Shown piece after piece: positions 1 through 6,650 of a stretch of DNA of 7,797 nucleotides (position 1 is the first letter of the stretch; each line of letters starts with the position of its first letter). A program made the translations under genes and the position numbers. Under the pieces are notes generated by a model. It was not told the origin of the DNA, did no database searches, and saw nothing but the letters and a program-made list of their open reading frames with translations. The stretch comes from Candidatus Calidifonticultor daggyaiensis (GTDB taxonomy: Bacteria; Actinomycetota; Humimicrobiia; Humimicrobiales; Humimicrobiaceae), in assembly GCA_015661035.1 (NCBI GenBank), contig JACVJA010000058.1, positions 1 through 7,797 of the forward strand, written 5' to 3'.

Positions 1-364
1 ATTTTTAAAATTTCTCAGAGAATTTCTTCTTATATAAATTTATAATTTTTTAGTGTTAATGTCAATAAAAAATCTCTTTTAAAATTAGGCTTAGTATCGT
101 GGTTTTATCAAAATTTAAAACAATAGTTAAAACAAAATTTCTAAAAAGAAGATGTTTTTAATATATTATAATGAGTAGGTTTCTGTCAAAAAATAAAATT
201 GGATTAGGATTAAGAACTAAAGAGAGAAAAATTAAATGTGCGATTAATGCAAAAATAGAAATTTTTCTTTTTTACTAATTTGATAAAGAAGAAAAAAATT
301 GACAACTCTTTGAAAATTTTTTCTATTTTCACAGAATTTAGGTTTAGAAATTACCCAATAATTT
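1..364. other. AT-rich stretch without a supportable gene
   Basis: This lies downstream of the last gene and probably ends the operon. I find no coding frame with a ribosome site and no G/C-rich hairpin followed by a T tract on the minus strand. A 9-bp A/T-rich inverted repeat (225-233 with 260-268) is followed by T residues on the plus strand. It points the wrong way for this operon and is weak. Promoter-like hexamers are present but badly spaced (see rejected items). Confidence 0.6.
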
Positions 365-1438
365 TCAGTAGAAAAAACTTTCATAATAATTTGAATACAT
401 TTTTATAAAGGCTTCTTTTGAATATCTTTCTTTGAAATATAATATACAATTTTGACTTAATGATAAAATTTCATCATTATTAATTGTTTCTAAAATATTT
501 ATAATAGTATCATTATCTTTATACTTAACAATGAAACCTGTCTTCCCTTGTTCTATATATTCCCCTAATGCTCCAACATCATAAGCTATAACAGGAGTAG
601 CATATGAGTAAGAAAGTATAATGACACCACTTTGAGTGGCAGAATTATAAGGAAGTAAAACAAAAGTAGCTTTTTTAAACAATTCAAAGATTTCCTTATC
701 GTTTATAAACCTATTTATTATTTCAACGTTTGATAATTTTTTAAATTTCTCAATATTAATTATTTTCCCCTTTCCAGCAATGATAAATCTGTAGTCCAAT
801 TTTTTTCTATATGACATGGTAATAATATCTAATAAATTTTCAAGGCCTTTATAACTTTCTATTCTTCCAAAAAATAAAATTATTTTCTGACCTGTTTTTG
901 GTTCATTGATATTTAATTTAAAACCAGATAGAAAAAAATGTCTAAACTTCCATTTATTAATTTGCGTTTCTATCTTACGCTTTGAAAAACTAATAATTTC
1001 ATTAGCTAAGAAATTAATTACTAATTTATTATATAATTTTATAAATATAGCCTTCTTACTTGGATGAGGAGTTAAATCATGAATAGTGAATATTTGTTTT
1101 ATTTTAAAAAACTTCAACCAAACTGATAAAAAAAGATTAGATATATGTGCAGTTGTAAAATGTATAATTTTTACTTTTTTTATTATTATTATAAAAATTA
1201 AATAAAATGAAAGAAAAAAATCTAAAAAAATCTTTTCATCAAAAAAAGCACTTTTTGAGAAACTAGAATTATAGATTTTTTTATTTTTTATATTTAAAAT
1301 AATTTTTCTATTTTTAAAGGCAATATAATTATTATGTAATCTCCCCTGTTCAAGACACTCAATTTTACACTTAAAATATTCTACAAGGTCTGGCTTTATA
1401 CTGTTACAAACTATTGCTATTTTGTATTTTTTTTTCAT
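365..1438 (-). CDS. Family 4 (GT-B) glycosyltransferase
   Basis: A 357-residue GT-B-fold enzyme. The N-terminal acceptor domain includes a hydrophobic patch (70-86) likely to sit on the membrane and TIHDLTPHP (118-126). The C-terminal donor domain has FFGRIESYKGLENLL (189-203), RFIIAGKG (217-224), PYNSATQSGVI (263-273), PVIAYDVGALGEYIEQGKTGFIV (282-304) and a closing helix. This is the GT4 pattern for retaining transfer from a nucleotide sugar. The usual EX7E glutamates before PVIA are not present; the subfamily motif ATQSGVI occupies this place. The ATG follows the upstream TGA without any gap. No strong Shine-Dalgarno is seen (GGAAAA is about 14 nt away), so translation is probably coupled. 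It is the last gene of the run before a 364-bp gene-free stretch. Sugar and linkage are unknown. Confidence 0.88.
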   Translation of the reverse strand: MKKKYKIAIVCNSIKPDLVEYFKCKIECLEQGRLHNNYIAFKNRKIILNIKNKKIYNSSFSKSAFFDEKIFLDFFLSFYLIFIIIIKKVKIIHFTTAHISNLFLSVWLKFFKIKQIFTIHDLTPHPSKKAIFIKLYNKLVINFLANEIISFSKRKIETQINKWKFRHFFLSGFKLNINEPKTGQKIILFFGRIESYKGLENLLDIITMSYRKKLDYRFIIAGKGKIINIEKFKKLSNVEIINRFINDKEIFELFKKATFVLLPYNSATQSGVIILSYSYATPVIAYDVGALGEYIEQGKTGFIVKYKDNDTIINILETINNDEILSLSQNCILYFKERYSKEAFIKMYSNYYESFFY

Positions 1439-2341
1439 TCAGAATAATAATTTTCCATTATTTTTTTTTATGTATTTTAATGCTTCTTTATTTATTATAA
1501 TTCTGTCTTTCTTATGAATTAAGAAATATATAAATAAGTTTTTATGCATTTTAATTAAACCAGCAATGTTGAATTTACTAACAAATAAATATCTTAAACT
1601 CCATAAAACAAAATGAGATACTAAATAAATAAATGGTAAATTTCTGAAGGCAACTTTTATTTTATTTTCTGCAAGCATTATATTTATAAAATATTTTGAT
1701 TTTCGGCCCTTTTCACTTTTTTTATGCAATACATCTAATTTATTTGAGTAAAAAATTTTAAATCCATTTGAGATAGCCCTATATGATAAATCATATTCTT
1801 CCATTCCATAAAAAAAATCATCAGGATAGAATCCAACAGAATCAAACACTTCTTTTTTTATACAATGACAAACACCAATAAAATGTGTTGTATAAAATTC
1901 ATTTAATGTAATAAATTTTTTATTATGAGATGGGAACTCGTTTAAATTAATCTTATGAGTGAAGTAATCTTTACTTAAAAAAGCAAGTATTCCAATTGTT
2001 GGATCTTTATTAAACAACTTAATACATTCATTTATTATGTTAGGAGATAAAAGTTCCGCATCATCGTCAAGAAATAAAATATAATCAGATGTTGCATATT
2101 TAATACCTAAGTTTCTACCACCTGCAACACCGAGATTTTCTCTTGTTTTTATATAAATTAATTTAGGTATAAAATTTTGCATATTCTCAACTAATGAATA
2201 ATCGCAAGTTGAATTATTATTTATTATTATTATTTCTTTTACAAATTTCTCAAAATCTTTTTGTTTAATTACTGATTCCACAGCTTCTTTTGTTTCAATT
2301 GGCCTATTATAAGAAATAATAACTACACTTATTTTCTTCAC
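1439..2341 (-). CDS. Family 2 (GT-A) glycosyltransferase
   Basis: A 300-residue GT2 enzyme that transfers a sugar from a nucleotide donor to the growing lipid-linked repeat unit at the inner face of the membrane. The N-terminus MKKISVVIISYNRP is canonical. NNNST (41-45), ENLGVAGGRNLGI (68-80) and the metal-binding LDDDAE (91-96, DDD at 92-94) define the nucleotide-sugar domain. GMEEYDLSYRA (179-189) carries the acidic residues expected of the catalytic base, and His206 follows. The NLGVAGGRNxG and GMEExDL patterns are those of the WcaA/rhamnosyltransferase-like branch, but sugar specificity cannot be assigned. The C-terminal ~75 residues are basic with a hydrophobic stretch (about 236-255) that may contact the membrane. 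It starts with GTG overlapping the wzy stop, and its own TGA directly abuts the next ATG. Confidence 0.88.
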   Translation of the reverse strand: MKKISVVIISYNRPIETKEAVESVIKQKDFEKFVKEIIIINNNSTCDYSLVENMQNFIPKLIYIKTRENLGVAGGRNLGIKYATSDYILFLDDDAELLSPNIINECIKLFNKDPTIGILAFLSKDYFTHKINLNEFPSHNKKFITLNEFYTTHFIGVCHCIKKEVFDSVGFYPDDFFYGMEEYDLSYRAISNGFKIFYSNKLDVLHKKSEKGRKSKYFINIMLAENKIKVAFRNLPFIYLVSHFVLWSLRYLFVSKFNIAGLIKMHKNLFIYFLIHKKDRIIINKEALKYIKKNNGKLLF

Positions 2342-3549
2342 TTTAAACCTCTTATTACAGAAGTAAATATTATTATTAATATAAATAGAATCAGAACTGG
2401 AAATAAATACAAAGAGTAGACTGATGCAAAATCTCTTGTAACTACAACAGCTCCTAAATATGTAAAATAAACTAAAAGAGGTTGCAAGTAGTTTTTTTTA
2501 ATCATATTTTTTGCTATAATAAAATGAATAATATTAATTGCGAGAATAATCAAAAATACACCAATTTTTCCCCAATTAGCGTATGCTGCCCCAATAATTG
2601 TAGGTGTTATTACAAAAATATCCTCGCTTAATGGGTTTAATTCCGATGAAATATATTCTGCAAAAGTTTTTCGTCTTGGGATATTTAAAAAGAAAAATAT
2701 ATATCGAAAAATAGGATGCAAATCCCATAAATATCCCCTTCCATATAAAAATCCATGATTTTGATGATAGACAACAATATTATAAATGTTATCAATATTA
2801 TTAAATACAACTCTAAAAAATAAAACCTGAGAAGCAACAATAAAATTTCTATTTTCTTCACTTAATCGGAAATAAGTTATTATTATTGAAAGAAATAAAA
2901 TTATTACAAAATATGGAAATATTTTTTTATTCACTTTAATCAAATTTAAACCCCTTTTATAACTTAATAAAATAATATGAATCAAGATTACATTAAATGG
3001 TAATGCACGAAAACCTGTGCATGTTAAAACAAAAATACTTATTGTAAGAAAAAAATAATAGTATTTACTTTTAAATAAAAAAAATGAAAAAATTAAAAGT
3101 ATGCTATTTAAAATCAGTAAATTATAAAAATAAATTTTATCTTTATGTAAAACTTCGGTTCTGGCAATTTCTAAATTTTCAGTAAAAATTGTAATTCCAT
3201 ATTTTTTAAAATATAATAAAATTATTAAAATATGAACAACTAAAAGTATATAATAAATAAACCTATAAGCATTTGACAAAGTGTTTATTTTGGCATATTT
3301 TACCATATGTAAAAATTTTTTGTAATTTAATAAATAATAAATTATTATGTGAGCAACTAAAATTGAAAGCATAGAAAGAACAATTAATGGAATTATTTCC
3401 AAATATTGTAGAGTAAATTCAGAAATTATACCACCGATAAAAATATATCCAGTCATAAAATAATAAGTCATCAAATTAGGATGCATTATTCTAAAAAAAG
3501 ATAACCGATATAATATATAAGTTACAACTATAAATAAAATTAATAACAT
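2338..3549 (-). CDS. wzy: Probable O-antigen/capsule repeat-unit polymerase Wzy
   Basis: A 403-residue integral membrane protein with about 10-11 hydrophobic segments, roughly at 1-16, 27-45, 51-73, 96-114, 143-160, 162-178, 181-196, 211-227, 328-347, 356-372 and 378-397. A large hydrophilic loop lies at about 228-325. That loop contains GFLYGRGYLWDLHPIF (266-281) and leads to TPTIIGAAYANWGKIG (315-330), the 'G-Y-N-(W/F)-G-x-x-G' pattern common near the end of the major periplasmic or external loop in Wzy proteins. Wzy joins flipped repeat units outside the membrane. Sequence identity among Wzy proteins is low, so the call rests on topology, these patterns and the presence of wzx and glycosyltransferases. 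The ATG lies 20 bp after the TagF-like stop and has no clear Shine-Dalgarno. Its GC content is the lowest in the window (39 of 240 bases at 3061-3300, about 16 %). Confidence 0.78.
   Translation of the reverse strand: MLLILFIVVTYILYRLSFFRIMHPNLMTYYFMTGYIFIGGIISEFTLQYLEIIPLIVLSMLSILVAHIIIYYLLNYKKFLHMVKYAKINTLSNAYRFIYYILLVVHILIILLYFKKYGITIFTENLEIARTEVLHKDKIYFYNLLILNSILLIFSFFLFKSKYYYFFLTISIFVLTCTGFRALPFNVILIHIILLSYKRGLNLIKVNKKIFPYFVIILFLSIIITYFRLSEENRNFIVASQVLFFRVVFNNIDNIYNIVVYHQNHGFLYGRGYLWDLHPIFRYIFFFLNIPRRKTFAEYISSELNPLSEDIFVITPTIIGAAYANWGKIGVFLIILAINIIHFIIAKNMIKKNYLQPLLVYFTYLGAVVVTRDFASVYSLYLFPVLILFILIIIFTSVIRGLK
2348..2353 (-). promoter_or_regulatory. Ribosome binding site for the GT2 gene
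   Basis: AAGAGG (2353-2348) is 6 nt before GTG (2341-2339). The GTG overlaps the wzy stop as GTGA. It supports the GTG start and coupled translation. Confidence 0.7.
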
Positions 3550-3569
3550 TTTTAAAATCTTAATTTGGA

Positions 3570-4799
3570 TTAAATTAAACTATTATTTATATTTAAAAAA
3601 TCTAAAAGAAAACTTAAAATTTTTTGGTTTACCGAACTTACATTTAACCAATATTTTTGAAAATCAATGTTGCTACTAATTAAATTAGTATTTAATAGAG
3701 TTTTTAATTCGTTATAAGTTGATACTCTAAAGCCAATTTCAAGGTTTTTGGGATCAAAATAAAAATCTCTTTCTTTATTTTTATAATCATTATAGTCATA
3801 TTGGTATAATATTATTGGTTTTTTTAGTAATAAATAATCAAACATTACAGACGAATAATCGGTTATTAATAAATCTGTAAATGGAAGTATCATATAAACA
3901 TCATTTTTAGATGGAACAGTAAAAATATTGCTAAAATTCGGTATTTGACAACTTTTTAAACTTGGATGTTGTTTAATTAAAAATAATACATTTTTAAATT
4001 TACATATTTCATTTATTTCTTCAAGATTGATTGCTTTAGAAATATCATTTTCTCCTTTTTCTCTAAAAGTAGGCATATATATGTATACTTGAGAATATTT
4101 GAACAAAAAATTAGTTATAAAATCAAAACTACTTAAATCTTTTTGTTTTACAAATTCTAAGATTTTATCTTTATCCCATAGAAAATGCTCACATCTTGGA
4201 TATCCAAATTCTAAACATTTATTAATTGGAATTCTAAAGGCATTTGCTAAAATCCTACTTATATCTTTCGTTGTAGAAAGGAGGAAATCAGGTTTTTGAA
4301 AATTATCAGGGAAAAAAAACATATATATGTATTTTATAAAAGAGGAATTATATTTTTGTGCAAGTTTTCCAACTTTTATATCAAATTCAATTTTTTTTAA
4401 TGGAATTCCATGCCATAAGTTAAATTTTATTGCACCACCAGAAGTCCAAAAATTAATATCAGAAGTATAAGAAGAATAAATATAAACACCTCCTATAAGA
4501 GTGAAAAATAATCCCTTTGGTTCCCACTTGTAATAAACTTCATAACCCTCTTTACGTAGCATATATATAACATCTTTATTGCTACTTATCCAGATCGCTC
4601 TTACTTTATCTTTGTGATTATCTACTACATACCAAAATAAATATTTGGAATTATCAGAAAAAGTACCATTATGACTTCCAAATATCCACATTTTTTTATC
4701 TCTTGGGAAAAATTTACTAATAAAATATAAAGGATAAAGTATTAATATATAACATAAGCCTTTTAAAGTATAAAGAAATACTCTCTTTAAAATGTTCAC
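3570..4799 (-). CDS. TagF/TagB-like CDP-glycerol (polyol-phosphate) transferase
   Basis: A 409-residue member of the Glyphos_transf family (TagF/TarF/TagB), membrane-associated enzymes that move glycerol- or ribitol-phosphate from a CDP donor to a lipid-linked acceptor, releasing CMP. Residues 8-30 form a hydrophobic membrane-binding segment. Family motifs are MWIFGSHNG (37-45) followed by FSDNSKYLFWY; NLWHGIPLKKI (127-137) with a conserved His at 130; MPTFRE (242-247); KQHPS (276-280) with the second conserved His at 278; and LLITDYSSVMFDY (310-322). The two histidines correspond, as I recall, to the catalytic pair in characterised TagF proteins. The size fits the single-domain transferase without the long extra N-terminal domain of polymerising TagF. 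It starts with GTG overlapping the tagD remnant. Whether it adds one unit or a chain, and glycerol or another alcohol, cannot be read here. With no intact TagD in the window, the donor may come from the upstream fusion enzyme or from elsewhere in the genome. Confidence 0.88.
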   Translation of the reverse strand: MNILKRVFLYTLKGLCYILILYPLYFISKFFPRDKKMWIFGSHNGTFSDNSKYLFWYVVDNHKDKVRAIWISSNKDVIYMLRKEGYEVYYKWEPKGLFFTLIGGVYIYSSYTSDINFWTSGGAIKFNLWHGIPLKKIEFDIKVGKLAQKYNSSFIKYIYMFFFPDNFQKPDFLLSTTKDISRILANAFRIPINKCLEFGYPRCEHFLWDKDKILEFVKQKDLSSFDFITNFLFKYSQVYIYMPTFREKGENDISKAINLEEINEICKFKNVLFLIKQHPSLKSCQIPNFSNIFTVPSKNDVYMILPFTDLLITDYSSVMFDYLLLKKPIILYQYDYNDYKNKERDFYFDPKNLEIGFRVSTYNELKTLLNTNLISSNIDFQKYWLNVSSVNQKILSFLLDFLNINNSLI

Positions 4800-5080
4800 T
4801 CCAACTCCTTTTTTAACTGTTCAAGTACTTCAAAGGCTCTAAGTATTTCTTCTTTTGAAATAGATAAAAAACTTGAAAGTGATTTTTTAAGTTCTGTTGT
4901 TGATATCCCTTTTGTCCTTGGCAGGTATATCACTTCACAATAATCTATTAAATAATCAAATTTCCCTTTCCAATCTTCACCTATCACGAAGATATCTACT
5001 TTATACCTTTTTATATCATCTATCTTTTGCTCCCAGGAATACTCTGGAATAACTAAATCTACATATCTAATAGATTCCAT
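4796..5080 (-). pseudogene. tagD: N-terminally truncated TagD-type glycerol-3-phosphate cytidylyltransferase
   Basis: A 94-residue reading frame that matches the C-terminal part of TagD/TarD. It has ESIRYVDLVIPE (2-13), WEQK (16-19), GEDWKGKFD (34-42), CEVIYLPRT (48-56) and the signature RTKGISTT (55-62). Bacillus subtilis TagD is 129 residues, and this frame starts at about its residue 59. The first half with the GTFD and HxGH catalytic motifs is therefore absent, and the sequence upstream encodes the end of the HAD domain instead. Without HxGH it should not transfer cytidylyl groups. The remnant keeps a clean open frame and runs about 20 residues past the usual C-terminus as a Glu/Lys/Leu-rich helix. 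A weak AAGAAG is the only candidate ribosome site. Its tail carries the Shine-Dalgarno and overlapping start of the next gene. It could be a regulatory or structural fragment, but a deletion remnant is the simpler reading. Confidence 0.8.
4800..4811 (-). promoter_or_regulatory. Ribosome binding site fixing the GTG start of the TagF-like gene
   Basis: AAAGGAG (4811-4805) lies 5 nt before GTG (4799-4797). It is embedded in the last codons of the tagD remnant, whose TGA overlaps the GTG as GTGA. This supports the GTG start and suggests translational coupling. Confidence 0.8.
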
Positions 5081-5086
5081 AAATTT

Positions 5087-6586
5087 CTAACTTCTTACTA
5101 TATTCTCTAAATAACTTAAATCCTTCACAATCAATTTTGGAAATTGTTCTAAATTTTCTACATCTACACGTTTTGTTTCTCCAGTCAAAACTAATATAAA
5201 ATCTATACCAGCATTATCAGCCAAGGCTTTATCAGTATATAGTCTATCTCCAATAATAACAATTTCATTTGGTCTATATTTATTCAGTAAAGGTTTAAGT
5301 AAAATTGGATTAGGTTTACCAAATGTAATATGCGGATTTCTATTTACAGTAAGTTCTAAAACTTTTAAAAATGAACCTATATCAGGTATCATACCTAATT
5401 CGGTCGGACACACCATATCTTGATGAGTAGCAATTAAAGTTATTTCTTTTCGCTGCAATAGTAAACATGCTGTTTTTAGTTTTTCATAAGTTAATTCTGT
5501 ATCATATCCTACTAAAACTGCCTGACATAAATCTCTGTCTTCAGTAAAATTAATATCATTAAATTGTTGCTGTATGTAATCTTGAAAATTTTTTGTTCCA
5601 ATTACATATACGTACCTAATATTATTGTTTTTCAAATATTCGATTAATGGTATTACCGGTGATAATATGTGATTAATAGTAGTCTTTATGTTAAATTTTC
5701 TCAGTTTTTCGACATACTCCTCAGGTGTTTTTGATGTATTATTTGTCATAAAATATATATCATAGCAATTAGAATATTTATTAATAAAATTTATGGTTGC
5801 TTCTATTGGTCTATTACCTAAATAAACAGTTCCATCTAAATCAAAAACAATACATTTTTTATCAAATAAAGTAAAGTTAGAAAATATTATATCTGCCATA
5901 GCAAGATCATTTAAATCATCAATTTCTATCCATTTACTTCCATTTATATCAATAGGTATAAACTCAAAAATATTAAACAATTTATCTATTGCTACCTCAA
6001 ACCACAAATTAGCATTTTTGGAAATTATATTTCTAATTATCTCTTTTAAACATGGTATTACTTTCTTTGATAACTTATATAAATCAATAGATACTCCGTA
6101 AGATTCTTCTTTTTTGATTTCTTTAGAAATATGAACGATCTTATTACCTTTTACAGCTATTTTCATATTTTCTTCCGTGTAGAAGCATTTTTCACAAGCA
6201 ATACAATTTTGTAAATCAGACGAAACTATAGTTTTTATAATATTTTCTTCATATATACAATCTCCATTACTAATAATAAGATCACTACTATCATTTAACT
6301 CATTAAGACAAAGAAAAAAAGAAAACATATTATTAGTTGTTAAATACTTTTCATTAACAACAAACTTAATTTTAGGATATTTCTTATTAATATACTTTTT
6401 AATTTGATCTGCTTTATATCCAATAGCTATCATAATATTTTCTTGAGGTATCCCTGCTTTCAAGTATGCTAAAATTTGATACTCAATAATTGGTATACCA
6501 TTTACTTTTATCATAGACTTTGGTTTTAATTTGGTTATTGATTCTAACCTTGAACCCATTCCTGCTGCTAATATTATTACATTCAT
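5087..6586 (-). CDS. Bifunctional LicC-type nucleotidyltransferase / NagD-type HAD phosphatase
   Basis: A 499-residue two-domain cytoplasmic enzyme. Residues 1-~235 are a Rossmann-like nucleotidyltransferase. They show LAAGMGSRL (6-14), the nucleotide-binding loop; PKSM (22-25); NGD (107-109), with the metal-binding Asp; and WIEIDDLNDLAMAD (219-232), the ending typical of LicC-like phosphocholine cytidylyltransferases and relatives. Residues ~244-499 are a HAD subfamily IIA (NagD-like) phosphatase with motif I FDLDGTVYLG (248-257; D249 and D251), motif II TNNTSK (281-286), motif III with K424 in FGKPNP, and motif IV IGDRLYTD (445-452). The cap between motifs II and III suits C2 type. All catalytic residues of both domains look intact. 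Location between wzx and a tagF-like gene implies it makes an activated, probably CDP-linked, small alcohol or sugar for the glycan. CTP as substrate and the identity of the acceptor phosphate are inferences. The stop is 6 bp before the tagD remnant. Confidence 0.88.
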   Translation of the reverse strand: MNVIILAAGMGSRLESITKLKPKSMIKVNGIPIIEYQILAYLKAGIPQENIMIAIGYKADQIKKYINKKYPKIKFVVNEKYLTTNNMFSFFLCLNELNDSSDLIISNGDCIYEENIIKTIVSSDLQNCIACEKCFYTEENMKIAVKGNKIVHISKEIKKEESYGVSIDLYKLSKKVIPCLKEIIRNIISKNANLWFEVAIDKLFNIFEFIPIDINGSKWIEIDDLNDLAMADIIFSNFTLFDKKCIVFDLDGTVYLGNRPIEATINFINKYSNCYDIYFMTNNTSKTPEEYVEKLRKFNIKTTINHILSPVIPLIEYLKNNNIRYVYVIGTKNFQDYIQQQFNDINFTEDRDLCQAVLVGYDTELTYEKLKTACLLLQRKEITLIATHQDMVCPTELGMIPDIGSFLKVLELTVNRNPHITFGKPNPILLKPLLNKYRPNEIVIIGDRLYTDKALADNAGIDFILVLTGETKRVDVENLEQFPKLIVKDLSYLENIVRS

Positions 6587-6593
6587 AACCTAT

Positions 6594-6600
6594 TCCTTCT
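6594..6600 (-). promoter_or_regulatory. Ribosome binding site for the nucleotidyltransferase-HAD gene
   Basis: AGAAGGA lies 7 nt before the ATG at 6586. This good Shine-Dalgarno supports that start, as does the canonical N-terminal MNVIILAAGMGSRL that follows. Confidence 0.75.
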
Positions 6601-6602
6601 TC

Positions 6603-6632
6603 ATTATCAATCTTTAATATGGAACATATCAA
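6603..6632 (-). promoter_or_regulatory. Possible internal sigma-A-type promoter within the palindrome
   Basis: On the minus strand TTGATA (6632-6627; 5 of 6 to the -35 consensus) is followed after 18 nt by GATAAT (6608-6603; 5 of 6 to the -10 consensus). The -35 box sits on the centre of the inverted repeat at 6617-6643, as an operator would. Against it, a start site 7 nt downstream of the -10 falls near 6596, inside the Shine-Dalgarno of the next gene. Chance matches are also common in DNA this AT-rich. Tentative. Confidence 0.25.
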
Positions 6633-6643
6633 ATGTTCCATAT
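6617..6643. repeat. Perfect 11-bp inverted repeat (stem-loop or operator) between wzx and the fusion gene
   Basis: The arms ATATGGAACAT (6617-6627) and ATGTTCCATAT (6633-6643) are exact reverse complements around a 5-nt centre. This is the largest intergenic gap in the operon (64 bp). In the wzx-to-downstream transcript it would form an 11-bp hairpin. No T tract follows on the minus strand, so it does not look like a standard intrinsic terminator. It may be an RNA processing or attenuation hairpin, or a DNA operator. I cannot decide which from sequence alone. Confidence 0.7.
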
Positions 6644-6650
6644 GTTATAA

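Noticed and set aside
165..189. Perfect TTGACA (189-184) and TATAAT (170-165) hexamers on the minus strand
   Set aside because: The spacer is only 13 bp, too short for a normal sigma-A promoter, and no start codon follows within the window. They would merit another look only if a gene begins just beyond the left edge.
225..268. Inverted repeat as an operon terminator
   Set aside because: The 9-bp arms are almost all A/T, the loop is 26 nt, and the T run is on the plus strand, not after the minus-strand operon.
171..278. Plus-strand 35-codon open frame
   Set aside because: It has no ribosome site and no recognised similarity. Frames this short are expected by chance, so it is not called as a gene.
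299..327. Plus-strand TTGACA (299-304) as a promoter
   Set aside because: At 16-18 bp spacing there is no good -10 (best TCTATT), and it would only drive antisense into the operon.
4099..4299. Plus-strand 66-codon open frame
   Set aside because: It lies wholly inside the TagF-like gene on the opposite strand, has no recognisable motif, and fits a chance antisense frame.
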